A stretch of DNA of 64,000 bases from Stomoxys calcitrans (GCF_963082655.1 NC_081552.1:66161083-66225082), one strand, 5' to 3'. Numbered from the stretch's first letter, positions 11,683-23,940 are shown. A program made the numbers and translations. The notes: generated by a model not told the origin, from the sequence alone.

Positions 11683-13343
11683 TATACCCTCCACCATAAG
11701 ATGGGGGGTATACTAATTTCGTCATTCTGTTTGTAACTACTCGAAATATTCGTCTGAGACCCCATAAAGTATATATATTCTTGATCGTCGTGAAATTTTA
11801 TGTCGATCTAGCCATGTCCGTCCGTCTGTCCGTCCGTCCGTCCGTCCGTCCGTCCGTCTGTCTGTCGAAAGCACGCTAACTTCCGAAGGAGTAAAGCTAG
11901 CCGCTTGAAATTTTGCACAAATACTTCTTATTGGTGTAGGTCGGTTGGTATTGTAAATGGGCCATATCGGTCCATGTTTTGATATAGCTGTCATATAAAC
12001 CGATCTTGGGTCTTGACTTCTTGAGCCTCTAAAGTGCCCAATTCTTATCCGATTGGCACGAAATTTTGCACGACGTGTTTTGTTATGATGTCCAACAACT
12101 GTGCTAAGTATGGTTCAAATCGGTCCATAATCTGATATAGCTGCCATATAAACCGATCTTGGGTCTTGACTTCTTGAGCCTCTAGAGAGCCCAATTCTTA
12201 TCCGATTGGAATGAAATTTTGCACGACGTGTTTTGTTACGATATCCAACAACTGTGCTAAATATGGTTCAAATCGGTCCATAATCTGATATAGCTGCCAT
12301 ATAAACCGATCTTGGGTCTTGAATTCTTGAACCTCTAAAGTGCGCAATTCTTATCCGATTGGCATGAAATTTTGCACGACGTGTTTTGTTATGATATTCA
12401 ACAACTGTGCCAAGTATGGTTCAAATCGGTCCATAACCTGATATAGCTGCCATTTAAACCGATCTTGGGTCTTGACTTCTTAAGCCTCTAGAGTGCGCAA
12501 TTCTTACCCGATTATAATGAAATTTTGCACGACTTGTTTTGTTATGATATTTAACAACTGTGCCAAGTATGGTCCTAATCGGTCTATAACCTGATATAGC
12601 TGCCATATAAACCGATCTTGGGTCTTGACTTCTTAAGCCTCTAAAGTGCGCAATTCTTATCAGATTGGAATGAAATTTTGCACGACATGTTTTTTTTATG
12701 ATATCCAACAAGTGTGCCAAAAATGGTTCAAATCGGCTCATAAACTGATATAGCTGTCATATAAACAGATCTGGGGACTTGACTTCTTGAGCTTCTAGAG
12801 GGCGCAATTCCTACCTGATTTGGCTGAAATTTTGCATGACGTTTTTTATTTTTTATTTTTTCTTTCAACCACTGTGTCAAATAAGGTTTAAATCGGTTCA
12901 TAACCTGATATAGCTGCCATATAAACCGATCTGGGATCTTGACTTCTTGAGCCTCTAGAAGTCGCAATTATTATCCGATTTGCCTGAAATTTTGTACGAT
13001 GGATCCTCTCTTGACCATCAACATACGTTTTTGTTATGGTCTAAATCTGTTTATAGCCCGATACAGTTCCCATATAAATCGATCTCTCTATTTTACTTTT
13101 TGAGCCCCCAAAGGGCGCAATTCTTACTCGAATTGGCTGACATTCTACACAGGTCTCCAACATATAATTTAATTGTGGTCTAAACCGGATCATATCTTTA
13201 TATCGCTCCAATAGCAGAGCAAATCTTTTCTTATATCACTTTTTGCCTAAGAAGAGATGTCGGGAAAAGAACTCGACAACTGCGCTCCATGGTGGAGGGT
13301 ATATAAGATTCGGCCCGGCCGAACTTAGCACGCTTTTACTTGT
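11683..13343 (-). mobile_element. Family A HINE, complete
   Basis: The 3' terminus TATACCCTCCACCAT is at 11683, the (GTCY)n tract at about 11816-11862, and about eight 153-bp units follow. The 5' terminus is at 13343 with the palindrome at about 13311-13325. Several units share AGCCTCTAAAGTGC variants, suggesting homogenisation inside the element. Confidence 0.85.
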
Positions 13344-13834
13344 TTTTATTTTTACTTTCAACAACTGTGTCAAATAAGGTTCAAATCGGTTCATAACCTG
13401 ATATAGCTGCCATATAAACCGATCTGGGATCTTGACTTCTTGACCCCTAGAGGTCGCAATTATTATCCGATATGCCTGAAATTTTGTACGACGGATTCTC
13501 TCATGACCATCAACAAACGTGTTTATTATGGTCTGAATCGGTCTATAGCCCGATACAGATCCCATATAAATCGTTCTCTCTATTTTACTTCGTGTGCCCC
13601 AATGGGCGCAATTCTTATACGAATTGGCTGAAATTTTACACAGGTCTCCAACATATAATTTAATTGTGGTCCGAACCGGACCATATCTTGATATCGTTTT
13701 AATAGCAGAGCAACTCTTTTCTTATATCCTTTTTTGCCTAAGAAGAGATGCCGGAAAAAGGACTCGACAAATGCGATCCATGGTGGAGGGTATATAAGAT
13801 TCGGCCCGGCCGAACTTAGCACGCTTTTACTTGT
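13344..13834 (-). mobile_element. Family A HINE, 5' third only
   Basis: Matches 1740-2230 and 6074-6564 in the stretches compared. It lacks the 3' two-thirds and starts inside a unit at TTTATTTTTACTTTCAAC, directly after the 5' end of the preceding element. Confidence 0.8.
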
Positions 13835-13839
13835 TTTTT

Positions 13840-14615
13840 TATACCCACCACCGAAGGATGAGGTTATATTTATTTTGTTATTCCGTTTGCAACACATCGA
13901 AATATCCTTTTCCGACCCCATAAAGTATATAAATTCTTGATCAACGTAAAAATCTAAGACGATATAGCCATGTTCGTCTGTCTCTCTGTTGAAATCACGC
14001 TACAGTCTTTAAAAATAGAGATATTGAGCTGAAACTTTGCACAGATTCTTTTTTTGTCCATATGCAAGTTAAATTCAAAGATGGCCTTTATCGCACTATA
14101 TTTTTATATAGCCCCCATATAGACCGATCCGCCGATTTAGGGTCTTAGACCCAAAAAATCACATTTTTGTCCGATGGCGCCGAAAGAGTTGTGTTAGGCT
14201 CTTCGACATTCTTCTTCAAGTTGGTTCAGATAGTTGTGTTAGGCTTTTCGACATCAGTCCAGATTTGGATATAGCTGCCATATAGACCGATATCTCGATT
14301 TAAAGTCTTGGCCCCATAAAAGAAGCATTTATAATCCGATTTTGTTAGGCTTTTCGACGTCCGCGTTGTATATGGTTCAGATCGGTTTATTTTTAGATAT
14401 AGCTACAAAAAATACCAATATTTTGTTTTACACAATTGAACAATGACTTGTACTTATTAGTATTTGTTCAACTCGGAACATATTTTGATATAGCTGCTTT
14501 GTGGCATAATGTGTGCATATTTTACCGGATTTTGACGAAAGGTGGTTTACATATATGCCCGAGGTGTTGGGTATCCAAAGTTCGGCCCGGCCGAACTTAA
14601 CGCCTTTTGACTTGT
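13840..14615 (-). mobile_element. Family B HINE, complete
   Basis: The 3' end ATACCCACCACCGAAGG is at 13840. The 5' end at 14615 reads, in reverse complement, ACAAGTCAAAAGGCGTTAAG followed by TTCGGCCGGGCCGAA. The (GTCY)n tract has shrunk to GTCTGTCTCTCTG near 13975. It has about four diverged 153-bp units with GATATAGCTGCCATATAGACC. It contains a local repeat of TTGTGTTAGGCTYTTCGACAT spaced about 50 bp apart. Confidence 0.85.
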
Positions 14616-15287
14616 TTGAGGTTACTTTTTAGTTTTTAGAGCGCACAACAAGCCGATTACTGGCTTAGGTGTATGTCCACAGTGGCATGGGGCGGATTAA
14701 TATTCGTACCCTCTTTTCAATCTAACTTAAAACAGGCCAGGACCATTGCTTGGTTTCCATCATCCCCAAGTCAGTATTTCTAAGAACTCTTTAAAATTTT
14801 GACCACTTTTAAACTCTGACACATTAATTGAAAACTCACTTTTTAGCAGGAATGATGTGAAAAATGTGCTCCAGTATTAGCACCAAGAGAATATTATTCA
14901 CAGTTTTCTACAGAAAACAATCTACGATGGAAATGACATAAAATTTTCATTTCAATTTGTTCTTTTGTGATAAAATGAATTTTTATTATATTCGTAATTT
15001 ATTTGAAGAGAACTCAAACGTGTTCCTCACATTTAAAAATTCAATTGCTGAATTTATGCTTTCGTTGTGGACATTAGCCTGGCCTCTCATATTGATATCC
15101 CATGTTATGCAAATTTGCTGCAGAACATCCCATTAAAGTATAAGGGGGATACCAATTGTCTGATACTAATCCTGCTTCAACTATAAAACGTTTTTAGCAA
15201 AAACAAAGTATTGTAATTGCAAACAAGTTAAATCTTGATAATCAGTTAGGCTGAATTTTTACTGGCCAGCACCACGCATATAACATA
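14616..15287. other. Low-repeat spacer with possible SINE tail remnant
   Basis: One of the few stretches without a recognisable HINE. No reading frame with coding character was found. At 15113-15150 ATGCAAATTTGCTGC and CCATTAAAGTATAAGGGGG resemble the 3' tail of the SINE at 8395 (ATGCAAATTTTGCC and CCACTAAAGAATAAGGGC), so a diverged SINE fragment is likely here. Confidence 0.4.
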
Positions 15288-17319
15288 CTAGCTGAACCCG
15301 GCCCGCTCCGCTGTGCCTTCTTTTACTTTATTTGGAACAAAATTATCCTTTGAATAAAAATTGTCGGCAATGAAAGAGCTTTTAGTGAATTGCCATGCTA
15401 CGAAAATCGCTTGACTAACAGTATAACAATATAACCGCCTTTATCTGAATCCATATGATCTTAATTGGTCTATGAATTCCTTCGGAGGTTTTAGGGCCAT
15501 TCATAAAAGATTTTATTTGAGCCCGATATTCTCATTGGGATTTTGGGAGTGGGGAGGCACCCAGGGTGGTGGTTGGTGGTTTAAGGGTGTAGTGTGAAAC
15601 CCAAAAACATGGTCCCGAAAGTGAGTATCAATTTCGTGCCTTACTCCCAAATACCATTCATTTGAGCCCTGTACTTCAATGGTCGGTAAATAAATATGTA
15701 AGATTCAGGGGTATTTTGGTATATTAGGGAAAATTATATCAGCATCGGGCTCTACTCTCAAATACCATTTATTTAAACTTCATATTGCCATTGGTTTAAG
15801 TGGAGTTTATGGGATGAAGCGTCCCCAAAAACTTGACCCCAACAATTGGTTATGAAATTAGTTTTCCAATCTCAAATACCTTTCATTTAAGCCACATATT
15901 ACCATGGTCGGTAAATTTGTACTCTTTGAGGAAGGGGCAGTGCCCCAAATACATGGTCACACATTTGATTCAGATTCGTATTCTACTCCCAAATACCTTT
16001 ATTTGAGCCCAATGTGAAAAAGGGGTAGACCTCCGGAAAATTGGTCCCGAAAGTGGGTATAAATTTTGCGCTCTACTTCCCAATACCTGTCATTTGACAC
16101 CCACAAGCTCTTAACCCTAAAAATTATCAGCATCGTGAAATACTCTCAAATATCATTTATTTGAACCCTACATTGCCATTTGTCTAAAAATTTGATATCA
16201 AATTCGTTTTCTAATCTCAAATACCTTTCATTTAAGATGTATGGGCCCTAAAAACTATCAATAGCGAGCCCCACTCTCATTAAGACCCAAATTGTCATGG
16301 TGAGAAAATACGTCCTATTTGTGTGTTGTTATGGTGGTGGAACGTCCCCTAGACAGTTGGTCCCGAATGTTGATATCAGATTCATGGTCTACTCCCAACT
16401 ACCTTTCATTTGAGCCCCATTTTTCCATAGGGGGAGGACACTCAGTGACTTGGCTTTGAAAATGCATATCAGATTCGTGTTCTACTCTAAAAAAACCTCT
16501 TATTTGAGCCTCAAATTACAATGACCAGCAAATACCTATTTGGGTGGTGTTATGGGGGTGTTCCAGAATATTGATATCAGATTCCTTCTTTATTTCCAGA
16601 GACCTTTCGTTTGAGCCCCATATTGCTATGGTCGTAAATTTGTACTCTTTGTTTGATATTCTCGGGGATGGGCGGCCCCCAAACACTTGGTCCCACATCT
16701 AAATTCGTATTGTACACTCAAATACCTTTTATTTAAGCCCCATATTGCGATCAGTAAAAAAATTCTGTTTAGGGGTGTTTTGGGGAAGGGGTGGACCCCC
16801 AGAAACTTGGTCCCACATTTGGATATTGGATTCGTATTTTACTCGCAAATACCTTTCATTTGAGTCCCATATTGCCATGGTCGGTAAATATGTCCGATTT
16901 AGGGGAGTTTTGGGGGTTGGGATGGTCCCCCAAACACTTGGTCCTACAATTGGATATCAGATACGATTTCAAAAATAAAATACCTTTCATTTGAATCCCA
17001 TATTGTCGTTATTGGTGTATATATATATTTGGTAGGTTTTGGGAGTTTGGATATAACATTTTTGTTTGTAGGTTGCTATAAGTTAGCACACAAAATTTCG
17101 CATAAATTGCAACACCCATCTCCGAGATCTGGCATTTCTGAAAATTGGGGCAAGGGGGAGGGTCCGCCCCCCTTCAGGTATCAAAAAATTTAGTACCCTA
17201 TTTTCACCAAGGGATCATTATGCACCATCTATGAAAATTTCAAGAAAATCGGTTCAGCCGTTTTTGAGTCTATGAGGAACACACAAACAAACCTACCAAC
17301 GAACACAAATTGATTTTTA
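15288..17319 (+). mobile_element. Family E repeat element with internal tandem units of about 118-135 bp
   Basis: Starts CTAGCTGAACCCGGCCCG, a start shape common to an abundant insect repeat class. It ends after ACACAAACAAACCTACC and AAATTGATTTTTA. The interior is a diverged tandem array with landmarks AGCCCCATATTGCTATGG (about 16616), AGCCCCATATTGCGAT (16736) and AGTCCCATATTGCCATGG (16862), each followed by GTTTTGGGG and an ACTTGGTCC motif. The final block has a conserved CGAGATCTGGCATTT. No credible protein; open frames are products of the units. Confidence 0.7.
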
Positions 17320-17321
17320 TA

Positions 17322-17918
17322 AAGGGTGATTTTTTTGAGATTAGGATTTTCATGCATTAGTATTTGACAGATCACGTGGGATTTCAGACATGGTGTCAAA
17401 GAGAAAGATGCTCAGTATGCTTTGACATTTCATCATGAATAGACTTACTAACGAGCAACGCTTGCAAATCATTGAATTTTATTACCAAACTCAGTGTTCG
17501 GTTCGAAATGTGTTCATTCACCGTTCAGCGATGAGGCTCATTTCTGGTTGAATGGCTACGTAAATAAGCAAAATTGCCGCATTTGGAGTGAAGAACAACC
17601 AGAAGCCGTTCAAGAACTGCCCATGCATCCCGAAAAATGCACTGTTTGGTGTGGTTTGTACGCTGGTGGAATCATTGGACCGTATTTTTTCAAAGATGCT
17701 GTTGGACGCAACGTTACGGTGAATGAACACATTTCGAACCGAACACTGATTTTGGTAATAAAATTCAATGATTTGCAAGCGTTGCTCGTTAGTAAGTCTA
17801 TTCATGATGAAATGTCAAAGCATACTGAGCATCTTTCTCTTTGGCACCATGTCTGAAATCCCACGTGATCTGTCAAATACTAATGCATGAAAATCCTAAC
17901 CTCAAAAAAATCACCCTT
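17322..17918. mobile_element. Palindromic Tc1/mariner MITE with 203-bp inverted repeats
   Basis: 597 bp, starting AAGGGTGATTTTTTTGAG and ending in its complement, flanked by TA on both sides (17320-17321 and 17919-17920). The inverted repeats are 17322-17524 and 17716-17918, equal in length and differing at only a few positions. Each arm carries the start of a transposase gene (MNRLTNEQRLQIIEFYYQNQ, a mariner-type helix-turn-helix N-terminus), complete on the right arm and with single changes on the left. A normal mariner has this sequence at one end only, so the right end appears to have been replaced by an inverted copy of the left end. Confidence 0.9.
17525..17715 (+). pseudogene. Mariner transposase core fragment inside the MITE
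   Basis: The centre between the inverted arms translates as FSDEAHFWLNGYVNKQNCR, then MHPEKCTVWCGLYAGGIIGP, then YFFKDAVGRNVTVNE. SDEAHF carries an acidic residue expected to be the first catalytic aspartate. The segment is in frame across the centre but has lost both the DNA-binding linker and the second and third catalytic residues. The element could move only in trans. The fragment at 3097-3672 contains the part that would follow. Confidence 0.85.
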
Positions 17919-17920
17919 TA

Positions 17921-18438
17921 CATAAGAAGATATGTTATCCAAATTTCGACAATATTGGATGGCAAATTCTCGTCTTATGAAGCCAAGATCTTATTTCGAG
18001 AGTTCAGTTTATAAACAGCTATGTACACAGATACAAATTGGAGCTTCTTTAGGCTCAAGAAGTCAAATTGAGTTACCCCTTTTTAATGAAGCTGAATGAT
18101 TATATGAATGATTTAATGAAGCTGAATGATTTCGACGGAGGGACGGTCTAATTTGGTCTATCATATTATGTCCTAGTGAGACCATAGAATAAGCTATTAT
18201 TATGTTTTATGTGTTCAATTATGACTTTCAATAACTATGTCAAGAAATGTCCGAATTGGCCTATAACCTGATATATCTTGTTCCTATATAAACCAATCAC
18301 CTGATTTGTCTACTTGAGAACCTCCTTAAATATAGATAAATTTAAGCTAGTGCATTTAAATAGAAATTCTCCATATTGACAAAATTTTTTAAGTGTTTAA
18401 TCCAGTCTAAAGAACTTGTTAATGTTTGTTTAATGCAA
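17921..18438. other. Degenerate HINE-like sequence
   Basis: Contains weak matches to 153-bp units (ACCTGATATATCTTG, AACCAATCACC) and GGCTCAAGAAGTCAAAT near 18054, but is too diverged to assign to a family. No coding region is seen. Confidence 0.45.
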
Positions 18439-19533
18439 ACAAGTAAAAAGGCGTTAAGTTCGGCCGGGCCGAACTTTGGATACCCACCACCTCGGGTATA
18501 TATGTAAACCACCTTTCAACAAAATCATGTGAAAATTGCATTTCTTATGTCCCGTAGCAGTTATATCGAAATATGTTCCGATTTGGACCAAATACTAATA
18601 AGTACAAGTCATTGTTTAATTGTGTATAACAAACTATTGGTCTTTTTAGTAGCTATATCTAAAAATAAACCGATCTGAACCATATACAACATGGATATCG
18701 AAAAACCTAACATAAGTCAATGTGTCAAATTTCAGTTAAATTGGATTATAAATGCGCCTTTTTTGGGCCACGACTTTAAATCGAGATATCGGTCTATATG
18801 ACAGCTATATGCATATTTTGAAAGATCCAGATAGATAGGCCTAGCGCAAATCACTGTTCCTAACTTCGGCGAAATTGGACAGTAAATGAGCCTTTTGAAG
18901 GCCCAAAACCTAAAACCCAGAGATCGGTCTATATGGCAGCTATATCCAAATCTTGACCGATCTGTGCCATAATGGAGAAGTATGTCAAGGGGCTTAACTT
19001 AACTCACCGTTCTAAATTTCAAATTTCAGCAAAATCGGATAATAAATTGTGGCTTTTATGGGCCAAGACCCTAAATCGGAGGATCGGTCTATATGGCAGC
19101 TATATTCAAACCTGGACCGATCTGAGCCAAATTCACGGAGGATGTCGAAGGTCCTAACGCAACCCACTGTCCGAAATTTCAGCAAAATCGGATAATAAAT
19201 TGTGGCTTTTATGGGCTTAAGACACTAAATCGGCCGATCGGTCTATATGGGGGCTATATCAAGATATAGTCCGATATAGCCCATCTTCGAACTTAACCTG
19301 CTTATGAACAAAAAAAGAATCTGTGCAAAGTTTCAGCTCAATATCTCTATTTTTGAAGCCTGTAGTGTGATTACAACAGACAGACGGACAGACGGACGGA
19401 CATGTCTAGATCGTCTTAGATTTTTACGCTGATCAAGAATATATATACTTTATAGGGTCGGAAATGGATATTTCGATGTGTTGCAAATGGAATAAAAAAA
19501 TGAATATACCCCCATCCTTCGGTGGTGGGTATA
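18439..19533 (+). mobile_element. Family B HINE, complete
   Basis: The 5' terminus ACAAGTAAAAAGGCGTTAAG is at 18439, followed by the palindrome and GGATACCCACCACC. About five 153-bp units with ATCGGTCTATATGGCAGC and GACCGATCTGAGCC follow. A short (ACGG)n tract lies at about 19379-19400. The 3' end has ATATATACTTTATAGGGTCGG, a string typical of Drosophila DINE-1 as I recall it, and closes with CCATCCTTCGGTGGTGGG and TATA. It is the best type copy of family B here. Confidence 0.9.
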
Positions 19534-20084
19534 AAAAGCACATTAAAATTCATTTGTGCGCGACTTCACTTTGCAGGATATTAACAACGTCCGGCACTAC
19601 CATACACATTTATACAATCTAGCCCATTGAAGACGAGCCAGCTCTATTAAAGACGAGATTGAAAGTTAATGTATGCGATAAACACAAGTTGCAAAGCATC
19701 GAATAGATAATAACAACGGAATAAATTTTGTGCATTTGGGACGAAATTTAAACGGAATGGAAATCACAGCTTGAACTTGCAAAAAAGGGAAGTTGCAATC
19801 TGGGAAATCGGATTATGAGGGAACAACATCTGTTTATATACCAATCTGAACATTATATGAAATGGGTGTAAAAGGGCAAAATTGGAACTTTCAACGATAT
19901 CGAAAACTAACTGAGACGGGGTGAGGATCAAAAAATGAAATCGGGGGATCGGATTATGTAGGGGCTAATATATCTATTTATGACAGGAACATCAGTAAAT
20001 TTCTCAGCCACAACTATCCTCTCGTTATATTGGGGTCATTGGTGAAGTACTAAGCAATGTTAAAGCTGCTCCTCAAAGAGTTTT
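19534..20084. other. Low-repeat spacer
   Basis: Mostly unique-looking sequence. 19800-20010 has faint unit-like motifs (GGGGGATCGGATTATG, CTGTTTATATACC). No gene recognised. Confidence 0.45.
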
Positions 20085-20690
20085 CGTCTTGCATTCTTTT
20101 CGTGCTTAGTTCGTGCTAGTTCGCCCAGGCCGAATCTTGGGAACCCACCGCCATGGATTCTGCTAAAAATGTATACAAGTAAATTTAGTTGAAGGGCATA
20201 TTTTGATTCTCCATACCAAACCTCTGTCAAACAAGGAAAAAGTAAAGCTTCTAGGAATCGAACAAGGATGATTGAGAGACCGGTTGACATATGAACAATA
20301 TCTGGCTATAGACTGACTTGGACCGTACTTAGCACAGATTTTGGAAGTCGTAACAGAACACCGCATGCAAATTTCAGCCAGATTGGATAAAAACTGCGGC
20401 CGGTAAGAACTCAAGATGTCTAATCGAGAGATCGGTTTTTATTGGAGCTACATCAGGTTATAAACCGATTATGACCATACCTCACACGCCTGTTGGAATA
20501 CTACTTGAAAATTTTCATCCAAATCGAACTAAAATTGTGGGTTTTATGGGCTCAAGAAGTCAAATCGAGAGATCGGTTTAGATGAGAGCTGTTTCAGGTT
20601 ATAGACCGATTTTTACCGTACTTGGCAAAGCTGTTGAAAGACATACCAAATACTTCTGCAAAAAATTTATAAAAAATAAATTGCTGCAAA
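20085..20690 (+). mobile_element. Family C HINE, 5' part
   Basis: The diverged 5' end GTTCGCCCAGGCCGAATCTTG is followed by GGAACCCACCGCCATGG and GCTAAAAATGTATACAAG. Three unit-like blocks follow, with ATCGGTTTTTATTGGAGC and TTATAAACCGATTATGACC. The same 5' block recurs at 60568-60625. No (GTCY)n tract or 3' hairpin is visible, so it is 3'-truncated. Confidence 0.65.
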
Positions 20691-20925
20691 ACCAGCAAAT
20701 ATTAAAGCTTTTACGAATCGAACAAAATCGAGAGATTTTGTCGGTCGAGTGTAGTTTTTCAAAAATTAATTGTGAAAAGCATGGGTATTTAACTGTGAAA
20801 CTCGAGCTTAGCAATGTCAAAACTGAAAATGTAACTGTATGTGTGAAATATTCTCTTAAAGTATTTTTAATTCTCTCAAAATGACTTAACATAATTTTTA
20901 AAAATGATTCGCGTTTTGCAGTAAG
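20691..20925. other. Short non-HINE stretch
   Basis: Contains an open frame of about 100 codons (20582-20884) that starts inside the family C repeat and has no recognisable domain. It is treated as non-coding. Confidence 0.35.
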
Positions 20926-21775
20926 GAAAAGATTTGCTCTGCTATTAGAGCGATATCAAGATATGGTCCGGTTTGGACCACAATTAAATTATATGTTGGA
21001 GACCTGTATAAAATGTAAGGCAATTACGCCCTTTGGGGGCTCAAGAAGTAAAATAGAGAGATCGATCTATATGGGAGCTGTGTCGGGCTATAGCCCGATT
21101 CAGGCCATAATAATATAATTGCGACCTCTGGAGGCTCTAGAGGCCCAAGAAGTCACGATCCCAGATCGGTTTATATGGCAGCTATATCAGGTTATGAACC
21201 GATTTAAACTTTATTTGACACAGTTGTTGAAAGTAAAAATAAAATACGTCATGCAAAATGTTAGCCAAATCATATAGGAATTGCGCCCTCGAGAAGATCA
21301 AGAAGTCAAGTCCCCAAATCTGTTTATATGACAGCTATATCAGGTTATGAACCGATTTGTTGTTGGATATCATAACAAAATTCTACGTGAAAAATTGCAT
21401 TCCAATCGGATAAGAATTGCGGACTCTAGAGGCTCAAGAAGTCAAGACCCAAGATCGGTTTATATGGCAGCTATATCATGTTATGGACCGATTTGAACCA
21501 TACTTGGCACGGTCGTTGGATATCATAACAAAACGTGTTGTGCAAAACGTCATCCCAATCGGATAAGAATTGCGCTCTCTAGAGGCTCAAGAAGCCAAGA
21601 AGTCAAGACCCAAGAGCGGTTTATATGGCAGCTATATCAAAACATGGGCCGATATGGCCCATTTACAATACCAACCGACCTACACTAATAAGAAGTATTT
21701 GTGCAAAATTTCAAGCGGATAGCTTTACTCCTTCGGAAGTTAGCGTACTTTCGACAGACAGACGGACGGACATGG
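20926..21775 (+). mobile_element. Family A HINE, truncated at both ends
   Basis: Starts at AAAAGATTTGCTCTGC without the 5' palindrome and ends just past GACAGACGGACGGACATGG (21775), without the 3' hairpin. Four to five units remain, some with internal deletions (for example near 21120 and 21358). Confidence 0.75.
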
Positions 21776-22076
21776 TCGTAAAGTGGACGACTGAAACCAG
21801 TTACACCAATTTTCCCTCCATGTTTTGGGTTAAATTGGCTCTTCGAAAGTTGACAATTTTTTATATCCAAAGGTCAAACAAGAAATTTCTCAAAATTTAA
21901 TGTCATGTGGCATTTGATGGTTTCAATATTAAGAAAATAAATCTTTGGCAATACTCCTACTTCTTTTGTCAGCAGGTGTTTTTTATGCCAAAATCATTAA
22001 ATCCAGCTTTTTTTTTGCTAAATTGTCATAAAATATTAAGAAATAAAGGGATGTTTTTCCAAAATTTAAAAAAGAA
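21776..22076. other. AT-rich spacer
   Basis: No repeat family or gene recognised. Confidence 0.4.
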
Positions 22077-22096
22077 ACAAGTAACAGCGTGCTAAG

Positions 22097-22111
22097 TTCG
22101 GCCGGGCCGAA
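22097..22111. repeat. Conserved 5' palindrome of the HINE families
   Basis: TTCGGCCGGGCCGAA is a perfect 15-bp palindrome around a central base. It is found at the 5' end of families A, B and C alike, although the sequence after it differs between families. It probably folds as a hairpin in single-stranded DNA. Confidence 0.9.
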
Positions 22112-23164
22112 TCTTATATACCCTCCACCATGGATCGCATTTGTCGAGTTCTTTTCCCGGCATCTCTTCTTAGGCAAAAAAGGATATAAAAAAAGATTTG
22201 CTCTGCTATTAGAGCGATTTCAAGATATGGTCCGGTTTGGACCACAATTAAATTATATGTTGGAGACCTGTGTAAAATGTCAGCCAATTCGAATAAGAAT
22301 TGCGCCCTTTGGGGGCTCAAGGAGTAAAATAGAGAGATCGATTTATATGGGAGCTGTATCGGGCTATAGACCGATTCAGACCATAATAAACACATATGTT
22401 GATGGTCATGAGAGAATCCGTTGTACAAACTTTTAGACAAATCGGATAATAATTGCGACCTCTAGAGGCTCAAGAAGTCAAGATCCCAGATCGGTTTATA
22501 TGGCAGCTATCTCAGGTTATGAACCGATTTGAATCATACTTGGAACAGTTATTGGATATCATAACAAAACATGTCGTGCAAAATTTCATTCCAATCGGAT
22601 AAGAATTGTGCACTCTAGAGGCTCAAGAAGTCAAGATCCAAGATCGGTTTATATACCAGCTATATTAGGTTATGGACCGACTTGAACCGTACTTGGCACA
22701 GTTGTTGGATATCATAAAAAAAATACTACATGCAAAAATTCATTCAAATCGGATAAAAATTGCGCCCTCTAGAGGCTCAAGAAGTCAAAACCCAGGATCG
22801 GTTTATATGACAGCAATATCAGGTAATGGACCGATTTGAACCATACTTAGCACAGTTATTGGATATTATAATAACGTCGTGCAAAAGTTCATTCCAATCG
22901 GATAAGAATTGCGCCCTCTAGAGGTTCAGGAAGTCAAAACATGAACCGATATGGCCCGTTTACAATACCAAGTATAATAAGAAGTATTTGTGCAAAATTT
23001 CAAGCGGCTAGCTTTACTCCTTCGGAAGTTAGCGTGCTTTCGACAGACAGGCGGACGGACATGGCTAGATCGACATAAAATGTCGCGGCGATCAAGAATA
23101 TATATATACTTTATGGGGTCTCAGACGAATATTTCGAGTAGTTACAAACAGAATGACGAAATTA

Positions 23165-23191
23165 GTATACCCCCCTATGGTGGAGGGTATA
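23165..23191. repeat. 3' terminal hairpin of family A
   Basis: GTATACCCCCC followed by ATGGTGGAGGGTATA can pair as a stem with a small loop at the element's very end. In most copies the loop is TTAT and the stem is about 13 bp with one mismatch; in this copy the loop side is shortened. A 3' hairpin is a known Helitron/Helentron end signal. Confidence 0.75.
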
Positions 23192-23940
23192 AAAAATATA
23201 GCTTCCACCCAAGAATATAATCGATGAAGATGTTTGCAAGGCTGAGATATAGTTCTTCTAATGGTACTAACAACTGAAAACTTATCGAATAGTTAATGTA
23301 TGATGCTCCAAAAACCAGAGATTTAAGTTTATGAAAGTTTGCCAACCCATATTTTGAAGACTTTTTCGAAGAAAAGATTATTCAAAGGAAAGTACATACA
23401 TCTTAGTATATGTGCGATATGATTTCACTTAGATGACATGATCAATGGAATACTCGTGGACTAGTTAAAGGTTGATCCGCCAGTATAAGTCAATGAAATT
23501 ATTGAACCAATAGCAGATGGATGGAATAATTTATGCAATATGGAAGAATTATTTCAATGCGGCGACGTTTAAAAGAAAACATGTTTCAAAAGATGGATTG
23601 ACATATGAATCGAAAGACGAGACGGATGTAAGTATTCCGAGTCTTCATGTTCGTAATCAGGCTTTCATCCAACGCATTTATGAATATGTTCATTATACCT
23701 TAATCCACTTGTGAAGCATATGTAACGAGCATAAAATTAGCAATGGTAAGGCATGATTCAATCAGAAATCAAATCAAAAAGTTTCCCTCAAAAGCCCATG
23801 TCCAAACTGAAAGTGAGAGCAACTAAGGACATGCAGAGGCTTTTGAGAACATGTTGAGGTTTTTGATGAACATTTTGGTGCTTTTGATGGAGGTGTTGAG
23901 GCTTATGATGTTAGATACAATGGGACTCACCGGAATCTTG
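23192..23940. other. Low-repeat region with a short minisatellite
   Basis: Mostly unrecognised sequence. An open frame of 65 codons at 23517-23714 has no recognisable domain. At about 23835-23912 there are roughly four imperfect copies of a 23-24 bp unit built on GTTGAGGCTTTTGATG. Confidence 0.45.

Larger units (their letters stand above)
22077..23191 (+). mobile_element. Family A HINE, complete type copy
   Basis: The 5' terminus is at 22077 and the 3' terminus at 23191. Order: palindrome at 22097-22111, inverted repeat TATACCCTCCACCAT at 22117-22131, five to six 153-bp units, a single short (ACGG) block at about 23045-23060, the TATATATACTTTATGGGG block, and the 3' inverted repeat ATGGTGGAGGGTATA at 23177-23191. 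The inverted repeat lies about 40 bp inside the 5' end but exactly at the 3' end. Asymmetric terminal inverted repeats of this kind are described for Helentron-associated elements. Confidence 0.9.

Noticed and set aside
16516..16994. Several 60-77 codon frames in family E
   Set aside because: They coincide with tandem units and recur at 37562-37798 as repeat translations.
17494..17856. 120-codon frame as an intact gene
   Set aside because: It is the fused arm-core-arm reading frame of a mariner MITE; most of the transposase is absent.
20582..20884. 100-codon frame
   Set aside because: Starts inside a family C repeat, has no domain and no splice or promoter support; left unassigned.
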